Source of the DNA: Cellvibrionales bacterium
GTDB taxonomy: Bacteria; Pseudomonadota; Gammaproteobacteria; Pseudomonadales; UBA7239
Reading direction: 5' to 3'
Assembly: GCA_016713115.1 (NCBI GenBank)
Contig: JADJPU010000001.1
Location: forward strand, 1,798,001-1,862,000
DNA: 64,000 nucleotides
Shown: piece after piece, positions 19,759-29,459 of the stretch
Layout: each line of letters starts with the position of its first letter
Numbering within the stretch: the stretch's first letter is position 1
Translations under genes and position numbers: made by a program
Notes under the pieces: model-generated
The model's database searches: none
Told to the model about the DNA's origin: nothing
Seen by the model: the letters and a program-made list of their open reading frames with translations, nothing else

Positions 19759-21084
19759 ATGAGTGATGGACTGCGCGAACTGTTACAGGAAAAACTGGAA
19801 GGTTTTCACGATGCAGAGCGCTTCATCGTGGCATACAGCGGTGGTGCAGATTCTCATGCTTTATTGCATGCCGTTGTTTCATTGGGGTTGCCGCAAGAGA
19901 TTTTGGCGCTGCATGTGAACCACGGTTTGAGTCCGAATGCCGATGCTTGGCAGGCTCATTGCGCCTCTGTGGCACATGATTTGGGTGTCGGATTTTTTGC
20001 CGAGCGCATAGCTGTTGTACGCAATGGCACTGGTTTGGAAAATGCAGCGCGTCAAGCGCGTTACGATATTTTTTCAAATCGGGTGGGTTATGGTGATGTG
20101 TTGTTGATGGCGCATCACGCTGACGATCAAGTCGAAACTTTCTTTCTGCGGTTATTGCGCGGCTCTGGTGTACGCGGCTTGGGTGGAATGCCGGAATGGC
20201 GTCGATTGGGCGGCGGTTGTTTGTATCGTCCATGGTTGGCACGCCCGCAAATGGAACTGCGCGCCTACGCCATACAGCATCAATTGCAGTGGGTGGAAGA
20301 CGAGTCCAATAGCGATCTCGGCTTTGATAGAAATTTTTTACGCGAACAGGTGTTGCCGGTATTGCGCACGCGGTGGCCGCAAGCGGATCAGTCGATTGCA
20401 CGCAGTATGGATTGGTGTGGTGAGGCAGACGCTGTTAATGACGAGTTAGCCGAGATTGATTATTTCGCCTGTTATCCACACGCAGAACGGTTTGGTTTTT
20501 CTCTGGCGTATTCCTATTTGTTAGGTTTATCGCGCGCGCGGCGACGCAATGTGCTGCGTTTGTGGTTTATGCGCTGCGGTGCGCCGATTCCCGGTCATAA
20601 AATTTTGGATGTGATTCAAGCGCAGGCGATGGATTCACGCATGGATTCCTCACCTCAAATTGAGTGGGAGGGATGGCAGTGTCGGCGTTTTCAAGGGCGG
20701 CTTTATGCGATGCCACAATTGCCTCCATTAGATTGCGAGAGAGTTTGGCAGTGCAGTGTGGATGACTTGCTGAGCAATGCCAGTTTTGGGCAATTGTCGT
20801 TTTCTTCCGTGTGTGGACAGGGCATGCGCCTCGACAATGCGCGACCGCTGACCGTGAGTTTTGCGCGCGAGGGCGTGCGTTGCCGTCCGCACGGTCGCGA
20901 GCATTCGCAGACTTTAAAAAAACTGTTTCAAGAATGCGCGATTCCACCATGGCTGCGTGAACGAACGCCATTGATCTATCAAGACCAGCAATTATTAGCG
21001 GTAGGGGATTGGTGGATTTGTGCCGATGCAACCGTCAACGAAAACGAACAGGGTTATCTCCCGCAGTGGGAATTAACTGTTTAG
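19759..21084 (+). CDS. tilS: tRNA(Ile) lysidine synthetase
   Basis: Modifies C34 of the CAU-anticodon tRNA(Ile) to lysidine. The N-terminal PP-loop ATPase has the SGGADS motif at residues 27-32, followed by HVNHGL and LMAHHADDQVETFFLRLLRGSG. The C-terminal domain has GVRCRPHGREHSQTLKKLFQE. With ATG 19759, preceded by AAAGGAC, the protein is 441 residues, typical for the family. It follows accA, as in related genomes. Confidence 0.96.
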   Translation: MSDGLRELLQEKLEGFHDAERFIVAYSGGADSHALLHAVVSLGLPQEILALHVNHGLSPNADAWQAHCASVAHDLGVGFFAERIAVVRNGTGLENAARQARYDIFSNRVGYGDVLLMAHHADDQVETFFLRLLRGSGVRGLGGMPEWRRLGGGCLYRPWLARPQMELRAYAIQHQLQWVEDESNSDLGFDRNFLREQVLPVLRTRWPQADQSIARSMDWCGEADAVNDELAEIDYFACYPHAERFGFSLAYSYLLGLSRARRRNVLRLWFMRCGAPIPGHKILDVIQAQAMDSRMDSSPQIEWEGWQCRRFQGRLYAMPQLPPLDCERVWQCSVDDLLSNASFGQLSFSSVCGQGMRLDNARPLTVSFAREGVRCRPHGREHSQTLKKLFQECAIPPWLRERTPLIYQDQQLLAVGDWWICADATVNENEQGYLPQWELTV

Positions 21085-21120
21085 TGCTTTGTTTGCTTTT
21101 TAATGGAGAGGTGCAGTGCT

Positions 21121-21609
21121 ATGAGCAAAAAAAATACGGTAATTGATATTGGCATCAGCGAAAAAGATCGCGCCGCTATTGCGGATGGTTTGAGTCATTT
21201 ATTGGCGGATACCTACACGCTGTATCTCACCACGCATAACTTTCATTGGAATGTAACGGGTGTGATGTTTAACACCCTGCATGTGATGTTTATGGGGCAG
21301 TACACCGAACTGTGGAACGCGGTAGACCCCATTGCGGAGCGCATCCGTTCATTGGGGCATATCGCACCCGGCGGTTATGCGGCGTTTAGCAAATTGGCAT
21401 CGCTGCCGGATACGCCAGCACAGCCTCCTAAAGCCTTGGAAATGGTAAAAATTTTGGCGCAGGGGCATGAGGCGGTGGCGCGCACGGCGCGTCAATTGTT
21501 TCCCTGTGTCGACAAAGCCAGCGATGAACCGACGGCAGATTTGCTCACCCAGCGCATCGCGATTCATGAACAAACGGCGTGGATGCTGCGCTCCTTGCTG
21601 GAAGAGTAG
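21121..21609 (+). CDS. dps: Dps-family ferritin-like DNA-binding protein
   Basis: Oxidises and stores iron, protecting DNA from peroxide. The 162 residues have the ferroxidase signature HNFHWNVTG, followed by LHVMFMGQYTELWNAVDPIAERIRSLG. ATG 21121 is preferred over ATG 21103 because GGAGAGG (21106-21112) lies about 8 bases upstream. It stands between tilS and the iron-transport island, which fits an iron and peroxide role. The short N-terminal tail has several lysines, so DNA binding is possible but not shown. Confidence 0.92.
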   Translation: MSKKNTVIDIGISEKDRAAIADGLSHLLADTYTLYLTTHNFHWNVTGVMFNTLHVMFMGQYTELWNAVDPIAERIRSLGHIAPGGYAAFSKLASLPDTPAQPPKALEMVKILAQGHEAVARTARQLFPCVDKASDEPTADLLTQRIAIHEQTAWMLRSLLEE

Positions 21610-21692
21610 GAACAGTAGCGCTCCAAGATGTTGGCTGTTTTTTGATTTGGGGCAAGAAAGTTTAGTCGACAGGGTTTGGTGCACTGCACAGG

Positions 21693-21711
21693 GTCAATAA
21701 AAATCATTATC
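21693..21711 (+). promoter_or_regulatory. Candidate Fur box
   Basis: The stretch ending in AATCATTATC matches 12 of 19 positions of the Fur consensus GATAATGATAATCATTATC, with all matches concentrated in the 3' half. It lies 37 bases upstream of the imelysin lipoprotein ATG, the first gene of an iron-uptake cluster, where iron-dependent repression would be expected. Confidence 0.6.
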
Positions 21712-21747
21712 ATTCGCGGGTTGTTACATTCCCCGTTGGAGATTTTT

Positions 21748-23100
21748 ATGCGTCGACCATTCCCGTTTTATTCATTGATTCTGAGTGCAGGCACTTTGTC
21801 GCTGGCGCTCATTCTGTCCGGTTGTGGTAAAGACGATACCGCCAAGCCTGCCGCAGTTGAGCAAGCTGTGCCTGCTGCTGAAACACCGCAGCCAGCAGAG
21901 GCTGCGCCGGTGCAAGCCGATGCCGCTGCGCGTGCGGTGGTCGAGCATTACAGCGATATAGCTTTGGCTGTGTTCAGTGATTCCCTGACAGCCGCCCAAG
22001 CCTTGCAGACGACTGTTGATAAGCTGATTGCTGAACCGACTGATGCGAATCTACAAGCTGCGCGCGCGGCTTGGCTGGCCGCGCGTCCTTTCTACATGCA
22101 AAGCGAAGTGTTTCGTTTCGGCAACGCGGTTGTAGATGACTGGGAAGGCCAGTTGAACGCGTGGCCTTTGGATGAGGGGCTGATTGACTATGTGGCTCCC
22201 AGCTATCAATCGGCGCTGGGCAATCCGGGGGCTGCCGCCAATGTTATTGCCAACACTTCACTAAAAGTGGGCGAGAAAACTTTGGATCTTTCCACCATCA
22301 CGCCTGAGGTGTTGGCTAGCTTGAATGAGCTGGGTGGCAGTGAAGCCAATGTCGCTACGGGATACCACGCCATTGAATTTTTGTTGTGGGGGCAAGATCT
22401 GAATGGCACGGGTGCTGGTGCGGGCAATCGTCCTGCCACGGACTACGCCAAGGGTGATGCCTGTACGGGTGGACATTGCGATCGCCGTGCGGAATTTCTG
22501 AAAGCAGCAACCGAGTTGTTGGTGAAAGATTTACAGGACATGGTGGCGCAATGGCAGCCGAATGCAGACAACTATCGTGCGGAACTGGCGAAAGAAAGCA
22601 CTGAGCAGGGCTTGCGAAAAATGCTGTTTGGTATGGGCAGTCTCTCTTTGGGTGAGTTAGCAGGTGAACGCATGAAAGTGGCGCTGGAAGCGAATTCGAC
22701 AGAAGACGAGCACGATTGCTTCAGTGACAACACGCACAACTCGCATTTCTATAACGCAAAAGGCATTCGCAATATTTATCTCGGTGAGTTTCACCGTTTG
22801 GATGGCAGTGTGCTGAAAGGTGCGAGCTTGTCATCGCTGGTACAAAAGCACGATGCCGCTGTTGATGCTGCTCTGCAAGAGAAATTGGCCAACACTGAAA
22901 AAGCGATGCAAGCGCTAGTAGACAGCGCAAATGCAGGCAAGCATTTTGATCAACTGATTGCTGCAGATAACGCTGAAGGCAATGCACTGGTGAAAGCGGG
23001 AATTGATGCGCTGGTGGCACAGACGGCGGATATCGAAGCAGCTGCCAAAGCGCTGGGGATTCAAGATTTGAATCCAGATACAGCGGATCACAAATTCTGA
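21748..23100 (+). CDS. Imelysin-family (M75) lipoprotein
   Basis: Periplasmic or outer-membrane lipoprotein of the imelysin/IcmP/IrpA family, associated with iron uptake. The 450 residues start with a signal peptide and lipobox ending LSGC (Cys about 27). An alanine/proline-rich spacer comes next, followed by the helical imelysin domain with the GxHxxE motif GYHAIEFLLWGQD (about residues 205-217). ATG 21748 follows TTGGAG and gives the clean lipoprotein signal; the upstream frame extension is unconserved. A Fur-like site precedes it. The family was first described as insulin-cleaving peptidases, but an iron-binding role is more consistent with the neighbours. Confidence 0.9.
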   Translation: MRRPFPFYSLILSAGTLSLALILSGCGKDDTAKPAAVEQAVPAAETPQPAEAAPVQADAAARAVVEHYSDIALAVFSDSLTAAQALQTTVDKLIAEPTDANLQAARAAWLAARPFYMQSEVFRFGNAVVDDWEGQLNAWPLDEGLIDYVAPSYQSALGNPGAAANVIANTSLKVGEKTLDLSTITPEVLASLNELGGSEANVATGYHAIEFLLWGQDLNGTGAGAGNRPATDYAKGDACTGGHCDRRAEFLKAATELLVKDLQDMVAQWQPNADNYRAELAKESTEQGLRKMLFGMGSLSLGELAGERMKVALEANSTEDEHDCFSDNTHNSHFYNAKGIRNIYLGEFHRLDGSVLKGASLSSLVQKHDAAVDAALQEKLANTEKAMQALVDSANAGKHFDQLIAADNAEGNALVKAGIDALVAQTADIEAAAKALGIQDLNPDTADHKF

Positions 23101-23157
23101 TGGTTTTCTGAGCGTTTTCTGATTGTTGTAACTGAAAGTAGAGGTGTAGGTTTCCTG

Positions 23158-24606
23158 ATGTTGTCGCGTTTGTTTTCAGTTACCCGTATGCGTTCCGTCG
23201 CAATCTTATCTCTGCTGTTGTGGGCTTCCGCACCGGCACAGGCAGAAACAGCGCCTGTGTCACCGCCCGTTGGCGATCCAACACGCCCTGGCGGAGCCGC
23301 AACCACTTTTGAGGCAAGTGCAAACGCGTATTCACTGCCGTCGGCGAACTTGCCACCTTCGCGCCGTGTGGACTTCAGCGTCGGCAACAGCTTCTTCCGC
23401 AATCCTTGGGTGGCGGCACCATCGTCAACTACAGCGCGCGATGGTTTGGGTTCTTTGTTCAACACCAACGCCTGTCAGAACTGTCACATCAAAGATGGGC
23501 GCGGTCATCCGCCAGACGCGAATGCCGTCAACGCGGTTTCTATGCTGGTGCGTCTCTCTGTGCCCTCTAAAGCAGGGCAAGAAGAACAACTGCTGCGCGA
23601 CGGGGTGATCGGTGATCCTGTTTACGGTGGACAGCTGCAAGATATGGCGAACCCCGGCTTCAAGCCAGAAGGGCGCGTGCGCGTTACTTATAGCGAACAG
23701 CCAGTGAAATTGGCGGATGGCACAACGGTCAATTTGCGCAAACCCACACTGCAAATTTCTGAGCTTGCCTATGGTCCTATGGATCCTCAGGTGATGATGT
23801 CGGCGCGTGTGGCACCGCCGATGATTGGCTTGGGTTTGCTGGAGGCCATTAGCGACAGCGACTTGCTCGCCCATGAAGATCCGGATGACAAAAATCACGA
23901 TGGTATTTCCGGTCGCGCCAATCGCGTGTGGAACAGCGAGCTGCAAAAAACTGTGCTGGGGCGCTTTGGTTGGAAAGCAGGTAAATCCACTTTGAATCAA
24001 CAAAACGCCGGCGCGTTTGCCGGTGATATGGGGCTGACTTCGTTCGCGAATCAAGCGGATGATTGCACGACACATCAAAAAGATTGCCTGCAAGCTGCCA
24101 ATGGCAATGACAAAGAAGGCACAGAAGTCAGCCGTAAAATTTTGGCGCAGGTGTTGTTTTACTCGCGCAATCTCGGCGTGCCAGGGCGGCGCAATTTGGG
24201 TGATCCTGTTGTCGCTCAAGGTGAAAAATTGTTTGCGGATGCAGGTTGCCAAAGTTGCCACACACCGTCGTTTACCACGCGCGCAGATGCAGCAGAACCT
24301 GAGCTGGCGAATCAAATTATTTATCCCTACACCGATTTGCTGTTGCATGACATGGGCGAGGGTTTAGCGGATCAGCGCCCCGAGTTTCTTGCTAGCGGCA
24401 CGGAGTGGCGCACGCCGCCGCTGTGGGGTTTGGGCATGACGCAAACCGTCAATGGACACACACAGTTTTTGCACGATGGTCGTGCGCGCAATGTGTTGGA
24501 AGCGATACTTTGGCACGGCGGTGAAGCCGAGAAATCGAAGCAGGCGGTAATGCAAATGAATGCAGAAGAACGCGCGGCGTTGGTGCAGTTTGTGGAGTCG
24601 TTATGA
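23158..24606 (+). CDS. Di-haem cytochrome, DUF1111 thiol-oxidoreductase-like
   Basis: Periplasmic di-haem protein of the DUF1111 family (distant to MauG and cytochrome c peroxidases). The 482 residues have a Sec signal peptide ending APAQA. There are two CxxCH haem sites: CQNCH (residues 106-110) and CQSCH (364-368). LSELAYGPM-like and LLHDMG...EWRTPPLWG segments are typical of the family. It is flanked by two imelysin genes and overlaps the next by 4 bases, so it probably acts in the same iron-handling system, perhaps in redox change of iron; that role is inference. Confidence 0.92.
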   Translation: MLSRLFSVTRMRSVAILSLLLWASAPAQAETAPVSPPVGDPTRPGGAATTFEASANAYSLPSANLPPSRRVDFSVGNSFFRNPWVAAPSSTTARDGLGSLFNTNACQNCHIKDGRGHPPDANAVNAVSMLVRLSVPSKAGQEEQLLRDGVIGDPVYGGQLQDMANPGFKPEGRVRVTYSEQPVKLADGTTVNLRKPTLQISELAYGPMDPQVMMSARVAPPMIGLGLLEAISDSDLLAHEDPDDKNHDGISGRANRVWNSELQKTVLGRFGWKAGKSTLNQQNAGAFAGDMGLTSFANQADDCTTHQKDCLQAANGNDKEGTEVSRKILAQVLFYSRNLGVPGRRNLGDPVVAQGEKLFADAGCQSCHTPSFTTRADAAEPELANQIIYPYTDLLLHDMGEGLADQRPEFLASGTEWRTPPLWGLGMTQTVNGHTQFLHDGRARNVLEAILWHGGEAEKSKQAVMQMNAEERAALVQFVESL

Positions 24607-25655
24607 AGCTATTTCGCGTTTTGGCAACACCTTGTTTTGCGTTGTTGTTCGGCGTAAATGCTGTGTTAGCCGCGAGTCCAGAACAGCAAGCTGTCGAGCA
24701 CTTGGTCAACGATATTGCGCTTCCAGCCTACACAAACTGGCAGCACACCAACCAAGCTTTTCATACAACGAGCGAGCAATTCTGTGCCGGTAAAGCAGAG
24801 TTGGCGACGGTGCGTGCCCAGTGGTTGGCGGCGCAACACGCGTGGCTAGCACTGCAACCTGTGTTGGTGCCACCTAGCCCGGCGGATCATCTCGGTTTAC
24901 AGATTCAATTCTGGCCAGACAAACGCAATCTCGCCGCCAAACAGACGGAGGAACTGCTGCAAAAAAATACGGCGATTACGATCGAGAGTTTGACGGTGGG
25001 CAGCGTAGCCGTGCGCGGCCTCAGCGCTAGCGAATACATGTTGTTTGATCGTGAGCGCAATCTGGCAGATTCCGCTCAGCGCGCACGCTATTGCCCGTTA
25101 TTGCAGGCCAATACGGCCTACCAGTTGGCGCAGTCATCGCGCGCATTACAAGTTTGGCAGCAGTTTGCTGCGCTATTGCTGCAAACGCCCAATGCGCGTT
25201 ACGCCGATGCGGCGGGGCCATTGTCTGAATTGCTGCGCGCGCAAGTAACCGCCTTCAATGTGATGCACAAAAAATTGGGTGTGGCGACAGGGCTGTCTGG
25301 TACAGGCTCGCCGCAGCCGTACCAAGCCGAAGCATGGCGAGCGGGTGACACCTTGGGCAGTTTGCAGGCAGGGGTGGTGGCCAGTCAGGCGCTGTGGACT
25401 GGCAGTGGTTGGCGCGCCTTGGTGCATAGCAAACAGCCCGCACTGGCGCAAAAAATTGACGAAACCTATGCCACCCTGCAAGCACAGTTGGTTCCGCTGC
25501 AAGTGCCACTTGAGCGTTTGCTCGCAACGGAGGCGGGTAAACAACAACTCAAACAGTTGTTTGAACAGTTGAACACCTTGCGGTTGTTGTACGAAAAGGA
25601 AGTTGCTAAGGCCTTGAATGTGCAACTCGGTTTTAATGGCACGGATGGCGATTGA
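24603..25655 (+). CDS. Second imelysin-family protein
   Basis: 350-residue exported helical protein with a signal peptide ending AVLAA. It resembles the imelysin superfamily in its N-terminal helix pattern (AVEHLVNDIALPAYTNW, then RAQWLAAQHAWLALQPV) and in its place directly after the DUF1111 gene. The canonical GxHxxE is replaced by a GLSASEYMLFD segment that keeps only the glutamate. This is the form seen in imelysin-like proteins paired with DUF1111 and DUF1513. Its ATG overlaps the upstream stop as ATGA. Confidence 0.85.
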   Translation: MKLFRVLATPCFALLFGVNAVLAASPEQQAVEHLVNDIALPAYTNWQHTNQAFHTTSEQFCAGKAELATVRAQWLAAQHAWLALQPVLVPPSPADHLGLQIQFWPDKRNLAAKQTEELLQKNTAITIESLTVGSVAVRGLSASEYMLFDRERNLADSAQRARYCPLLQANTAYQLAQSSRALQVWQQFAALLLQTPNARYADAAGPLSELLRAQVTAFNVMHKKLGVATGLSGTGSPQPYQAEAWRAGDTLGSLQAGVVASQALWTGSGWRALVHSKQPALAQKIDETYATLQAQLVPLQVPLERLLATEAGKQQLKQLFEQLNTLRLLYEKEVAKALNVQLGFNGTDGD

Positions 25656-26796
25656 GGTGTCGTACAGCCGCCGCCAGTTTTTGCAGCAAACGCTGCAACT
25701 GGGTGCGGCAGCCGCGGTGATGACAGCGGTACCGATGTACGCACTGGCCGAGCGGTCGTCCTGTTTGCTGTCCGCGCGTTCGGATGCAGCAGGGCAGCAT
25801 TTTTGTGCGGGATACACAGAAAATGGCACACAGGTTTTTCAAACGCCCGTGCCACAGCGTTGCCACGATATTGCACCACACCCATTTTTGCCCTGCGTGG
25901 CTTTTGTAGCGCGTCGCCCCGGTACACAGGTCTACTTGCTGGATAGCCGCGACGGACGCATTGTGCACACACTGAATGCGCGCGCGCAGCGCCATTTTTA
26001 CGGCCACGGTTTGTTTGCCAAAGACGGCAGCCGTTTGTATCTCGTGGAAAACGATACGCGACAAGCGGGGCGCGGTGTGGTTGGTGTGTATCGTCTGCAA
26101 CAAGAGCAACTGGTATTCGAACGCGAATTTGCCACACACGGTATTGAGCCGCACCAGTTCGCTTGGCTGCCGGATCACAGCGGCTTTGCCATCGCCAACG
26201 GTGGCGTACGCACGGAGGCAAACAGCCGCGAGGCGATGAGTGATGTGGTGGAATCTAGCCTCACGGTGGTGAACATCGACGGCAGCCTGCGCAGTCGCGA
26301 CACGCTGACAGACCCGCGTGCCAGCATTCGCCATGTTGCTGTGGCGCAAGATGGCACGCTGGTGACAGGGCAGCAGTACATTTTTGCGCAGGGCAACACA
26401 CTGGATGACGGTTATGAACCGGCGCACGGTGGTTCGCTGATCGCCGTCAAACGCCCGCAACAAACCCTGCAATTGTTTCCGTTGGCCGCCGCGCAGATGG
26501 ACGGCGTGAATTACTACAGCGCCAGTATCACGGTGCACAACGGTTTGCGCTGGTTGGCGGCTTCGGCCCCGCGCGGCAATCGCTTACAAATTTGGCACCT
26601 CGACAGCGCAGTGAATCTGTTGGATTACACCTTGCCGGACTGCGCGGGTATTGTCGCCGTTGACGATGGGTTTATTGCCACTTCCGGCCAGCAATCCTGC
26701 TTTCATGCGCGCAGCGCCGATAACACTGTAGCGATGCAGCGCTTAGCCTTGCCTGCTGGCGGCTGGGACAACCATTTGTCTATTACTTATTTTTGA
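25636..26796 (+). CDS. DUF1513 protein with Tat signal
   Basis: Probable periplasmic beta-propeller of the DUF1513 family; its biochemical function is unknown. The N-terminus carries a twin-arginine motif (SRRQFLQQ) followed by a hydrophobic stretch. The body contains repeated HG/HEF-type strands such as FYGHGLFAKDGSRLYLVEND and GIEPHQFAWLPD. ATG 25636 or ATG 25645 may be the start; both overlap the upstream imelysin. DUF1513 proteins commonly accompany imelysin and DUF1111 genes in Pseudomonas-like genomes. Confidence 0.85.
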   Translation: MARMAIEVSYSRRQFLQQTLQLGAAAAVMTAVPMYALAERSSCLLSARSDAAGQHFCAGYTENGTQVFQTPVPQRCHDIAPHPFLPCVAFVARRPGTQVYLLDSRDGRIVHTLNARAQRHFYGHGLFAKDGSRLYLVENDTRQAGRGVVGVYRLQQEQLVFEREFATHGIEPHQFAWLPDHSGFAIANGGVRTEANSREAMSDVVESSLTVVNIDGSLRSRDTLTDPRASIRHVAVAQDGTLVTGQQYIFAQGNTLDDGYEPAHGGSLIAVKRPQQTLQLFPLAAAQMDGVNYYSASITVHNGLRWLAASAPRGNRLQIWHLDSAVNLLDYTLPDCAGIVAVDDGFIATSGQQSCFHARSADNTVAMQRLALPAGGWDNHLSITYF

Positions 26797-26807
26797 AGGA
26801 GGAGTTG

Positions 26808-27866
26808 ATGAGCTATCCACTGTATTGGTCAAAGCGCCTTGTCGTTGCCGCTCTTTTGGCTGGACTGGTTGCTTGCGATAAACCGACAGCACCGGCTACA
26901 ACGACCGCGCCCACGCCAGCCGCTACAGCGGAAGTGGTGGTGTATTCCACGCGCAATGAGCAGCTGATCAAACCCGTGTTTGATGCCTACACCCAGCAGA
27001 CAGGTGTGAAAGTGACTTTTGTCACCGACAAAGAAGGGCCGCTGTTGGAGCGTTTGAAGCAGGAAGGGCAGAACACGCAGGCGGATGTGTTGCTGACGGT
27101 GGATGCCGGCAGCCTGTGGCAGGCAGCCCAGCAGGGCGTGTTGCAGCCGGTGGAGTCGGCGGTGCTGCAGAAAAATGTTGCCGAGCATTTGCGCGACCCT
27201 GGCAAGCGTTGGTTTGGTTTGTCGGCGCGCGCGCGCAGCATTTTCTACAACCCGAATTTGGTGAAGCCGGAAGAGCTGTCTACCTATCAAGCGCTGGCAG
27301 ACGACAAATGGGCGGGCAAACTGTGTTTGCGCACTTCGAAAAAAGTCTATAACCAATCCCTCGTGGCGATGATGATTGCCGCCAATGGCGAAGCTGCCAC
27401 CGAAGCCATGGTGCGCGGTTGGGTAGAAAACTTGGCCGTAGCGCCGTTTGCGGATGACACCAAACTGCTCGAAGCCATTGCCGCTGGCGAGTGTGCCGTG
27501 GGTATTGCCAACACCTACTACTTTGGGCGCTTGCTGAAAGTGAAGCCGGATATCGCTGTGAAAGTGTTCTGGCCCAACCAAGGTGAAGGTCAAGACGGCG
27601 TGCATGTGAATGTGTCGGGTGCTGGTGTCACCACTCATGCCAAACACCGCGACGAGGCAGTGAAGCTGATCGAGTGGCTGTCCTCCACACAGGCGCAGAA
27701 TTTGTTTGCCGACGCGAACATGGAATATCCCGTCAATTGGGATGTGAAGCCGGCGCCTATTGTCTCGTCGTGGGGTGATTTCAAGCCGAGCATGACTAAC
27801 ATCAGCAAAGCCGGTGAGCTGCAAGCGCAGGCCGTGCAGCTGATGGATCGCGCTGGTTATCAATAA
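26808..27866 (+). CDS. Fe3+ ABC transporter substrate-binding lipoprotein (FutA/HitA type)
   Basis: Binds ferric iron in the periplasm for the ABC importer encoded next. The 352 residues start with a lipoprotein signal (GLVAC). A threonine/alanine/proline linker follows, then a class II binding-protein fold beginning VVVYSTRNEQLIKPVFDAYTQ. The paired tyrosines in NTYYFGRLL are the expected Fe3+ ligands. ATG 26808 is chosen for its strong AAGGAGGAG upstream and the lipobox. It is followed by the permease after 3 bases. Confidence 0.94.
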   Translation: MSYPLYWSKRLVVAALLAGLVACDKPTAPATTTAPTPAATAEVVVYSTRNEQLIKPVFDAYTQQTGVKVTFVTDKEGPLLERLKQEGQNTQADVLLTVDAGSLWQAAQQGVLQPVESAVLQKNVAEHLRDPGKRWFGLSARARSIFYNPNLVKPEELSTYQALADDKWAGKLCLRTSKKVYNQSLVAMMIAANGEAATEAMVRGWVENLAVAPFADDTKLLEAIAAGECAVGIANTYYFGRLLKVKPDIAVKVFWPNQGEGQDGVHVNVSGAGVTTHAKHRDEAVKLIEWLSSTQAQNLFADANMEYPVNWDVKPAPIVSSWGDFKPSMTNISKAGELQAQAVQLMDRAGYQ

Positions 27867-27869
27867 GCG

Positions 27870-29459
27870 ATGTTCCCACTGCGGCTAGCTGTCTGGTGTG
27901 TGGCAGCACTGTCAGCACTGCCGCTGCTGGTGGTGCTGTCGTCGTTTGCGCATCCAGAAGCCGCCATCTGGCAGCATCTGGTGGCCTATGTGCTGCCGCA
28001 GGTATTGCTGAATACGCTGCTGCTGTGTGGCGGTGTGTTGGCGGGTGTACTGCTGTTGGGTGTCTCGCTGGCGTGGCTGGTGACTCAGTATCAATTTCCG
28101 GGCAGCCGTGTATTTCGCTGGGCGCTGATGCTGCCGCTGGCGGTGCCGGCGTATGTCATGGCCTTTGTGCAGGTGGGGCTGCTGGATTTCACCGGCCCCG
28201 TGCAGGAGAGCCTACGCGCAGTTTTCGGCGCTGATCTGCGCCTGCCTGCCGTGCGCAGCCTCGGCGGGGCGGTGCTGGTGTTGTCGCTCAGTTTCTACCC
28301 CTATGTGTATTTGCTGGCGCGCAATGCTTTTGCCACGCAGGGCAGTCGCGCACTGGAGGTGGGGCAGTCACTGGGTTTATCGCCGCTGCAAGCACTGTGG
28401 CGCGTGGCGCTGCCCTTGGCACGACCGTGGATTGCGGCGGGCTGTCTGCTTGCCATGATGGAAACGCTGGCAGATTTTGGCGCGGTGTATGTGCTCGGCA
28501 TCGATACTTTCACCACGGCCATTTACAAGGCGTGGTTTGCCCTATTTTCGCTACCTGCCGCCAAGCAGTTGGCTTCGTTATTGATACTGCTGGCATTTGC
28601 GTTGATCGCCATCGAACAGTGGCAACGCGGTGCGCGGCGCTATACGCCTGCAGGTCGTGTGGCTGTGCTGCGCAAGCTATCGCGAACACAGGCGTGGTTG
28701 GCAGCGGCTGGCTGCGCCTGCGTGCTGCTGGCGGCTTTCATCGTTCCGCTGCTGCAATTGTTGCGTTGGGCTTGGCTGGCGGTGTCTACGGATTTGGACA
28801 GCCGCTACCTCGATTTCGTCGGTCACTCACTGCTGCTGGCGGTGTTAGCGGCGCTGGTGGTGGTGGCCGTGGCGTTGTTGCTGGGGTATGCGCGCCATGT
28901 GCTGCCGCAGCGCAGCACCGTGTTGGCAACGCAGATTGCCACTGTCGGCTATGCCATTCCCGGCACCGTGCTAGCGGTGGGGGTGTTTATTCCGGTGGCG
29001 TGGTTGGATAACCAGCTCATCGCGCTGACAGGCTTACAGCAGACGGCGGTGTTGAAAGGCTCAGTTGTGGTGTTGTTGCTGGCGCTGGCCTGCCGCTTTC
29101 TCTCGGTGGGTTTGTCGCCCGTGGCTAGTGCATTTCAGCGCATTACTGCGTCACAGATCATGGCGGCGCGTTCGCTCGGCGTGCATGGATTTGCTTTGCT
29201 ACAGCGGGTTTATTTGCCTCTGTTGCGCGGCGGTCTCACCACCGGATTACTGTTGGTGGTGATTGATGTGTTGAAGGAGATGCCGATCACCTTGATGATG
29301 CGGCCTTTCGGCTGGGACACACTCGCGGTGCGTATCTTTGAAATGACATCGGAAGGTGAATGGCAGCGTGCAGCATTGCCGGCGGTATTGCTGGTTGTGG
29401 CGGGGTTGCTGCCGGTGCTCATTCTCGACCGCACAGGAGATTCCGCGTTACATGAATAA
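27870..29459 (+). CDS. Fe3+ ABC transporter permease (FbpB/HitB type)
   Basis: Inner-membrane channel of the ferric importer. The 529 residues form two homologous halves of about six membrane segments, as in fused FbpB-type permeases. Each half carries an EAA loop: ALEVGQSLGLSPLQALWRVALP (about residues 165-186) and AARSLGVHGFALLQRVYLPLL (about 430-450). It starts 3 bases after the binding protein and overlaps the ATPase gene. Confidence 0.94.
   Translation: MFPLRLAVWCVAALSALPLLVVLSSFAHPEAAIWQHLVAYVLPQVLLNTLLLCGGVLAGVLLLGVSLAWLVTQYQFPGSRVFRWALMLPLAVPAYVMAFVQVGLLDFTGPVQESLRAVFGADLRLPAVRSLGGAVLVLSLSFYPYVYLLARNAFATQGSRALEVGQSLGLSPLQALWRVALPLARPWIAAGCLLAMMETLADFGAVYVLGIDTFTTAIYKAWFALFSLPAAKQLASLLILLAFALIAIEQWQRGARRYTPAGRVAVLRKLSRTQAWLAAAGCACVLLAAFIVPLLQLLRWAWLAVSTDLDSRYLDFVGHSLLLAVLAALVVVAVALLLGYARHVLPQRSTVLATQIATVGYAIPGTVLAVGVFIPVAWLDNQLIALTGLQQTAVLKGSVVVLLLALACRFLSVGLSPVASAFQRITASQIMAARSLGVHGFALLQRVYLPLLRGGLTTGLLLVVIDVLKEMPITLMMRPFGWDTLAVRIFEMTSEGEWQRAALPAVLLVVAGLLPVLILDRTGDSALHE

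Noticed and set aside
25633..26538. 301-codon minus-strand frame opposite the DUF1513 gene
   Set aside because: Shadow frame: rich in Arg, His and Gln from reverse-complemented codons, with no recognisable domain.
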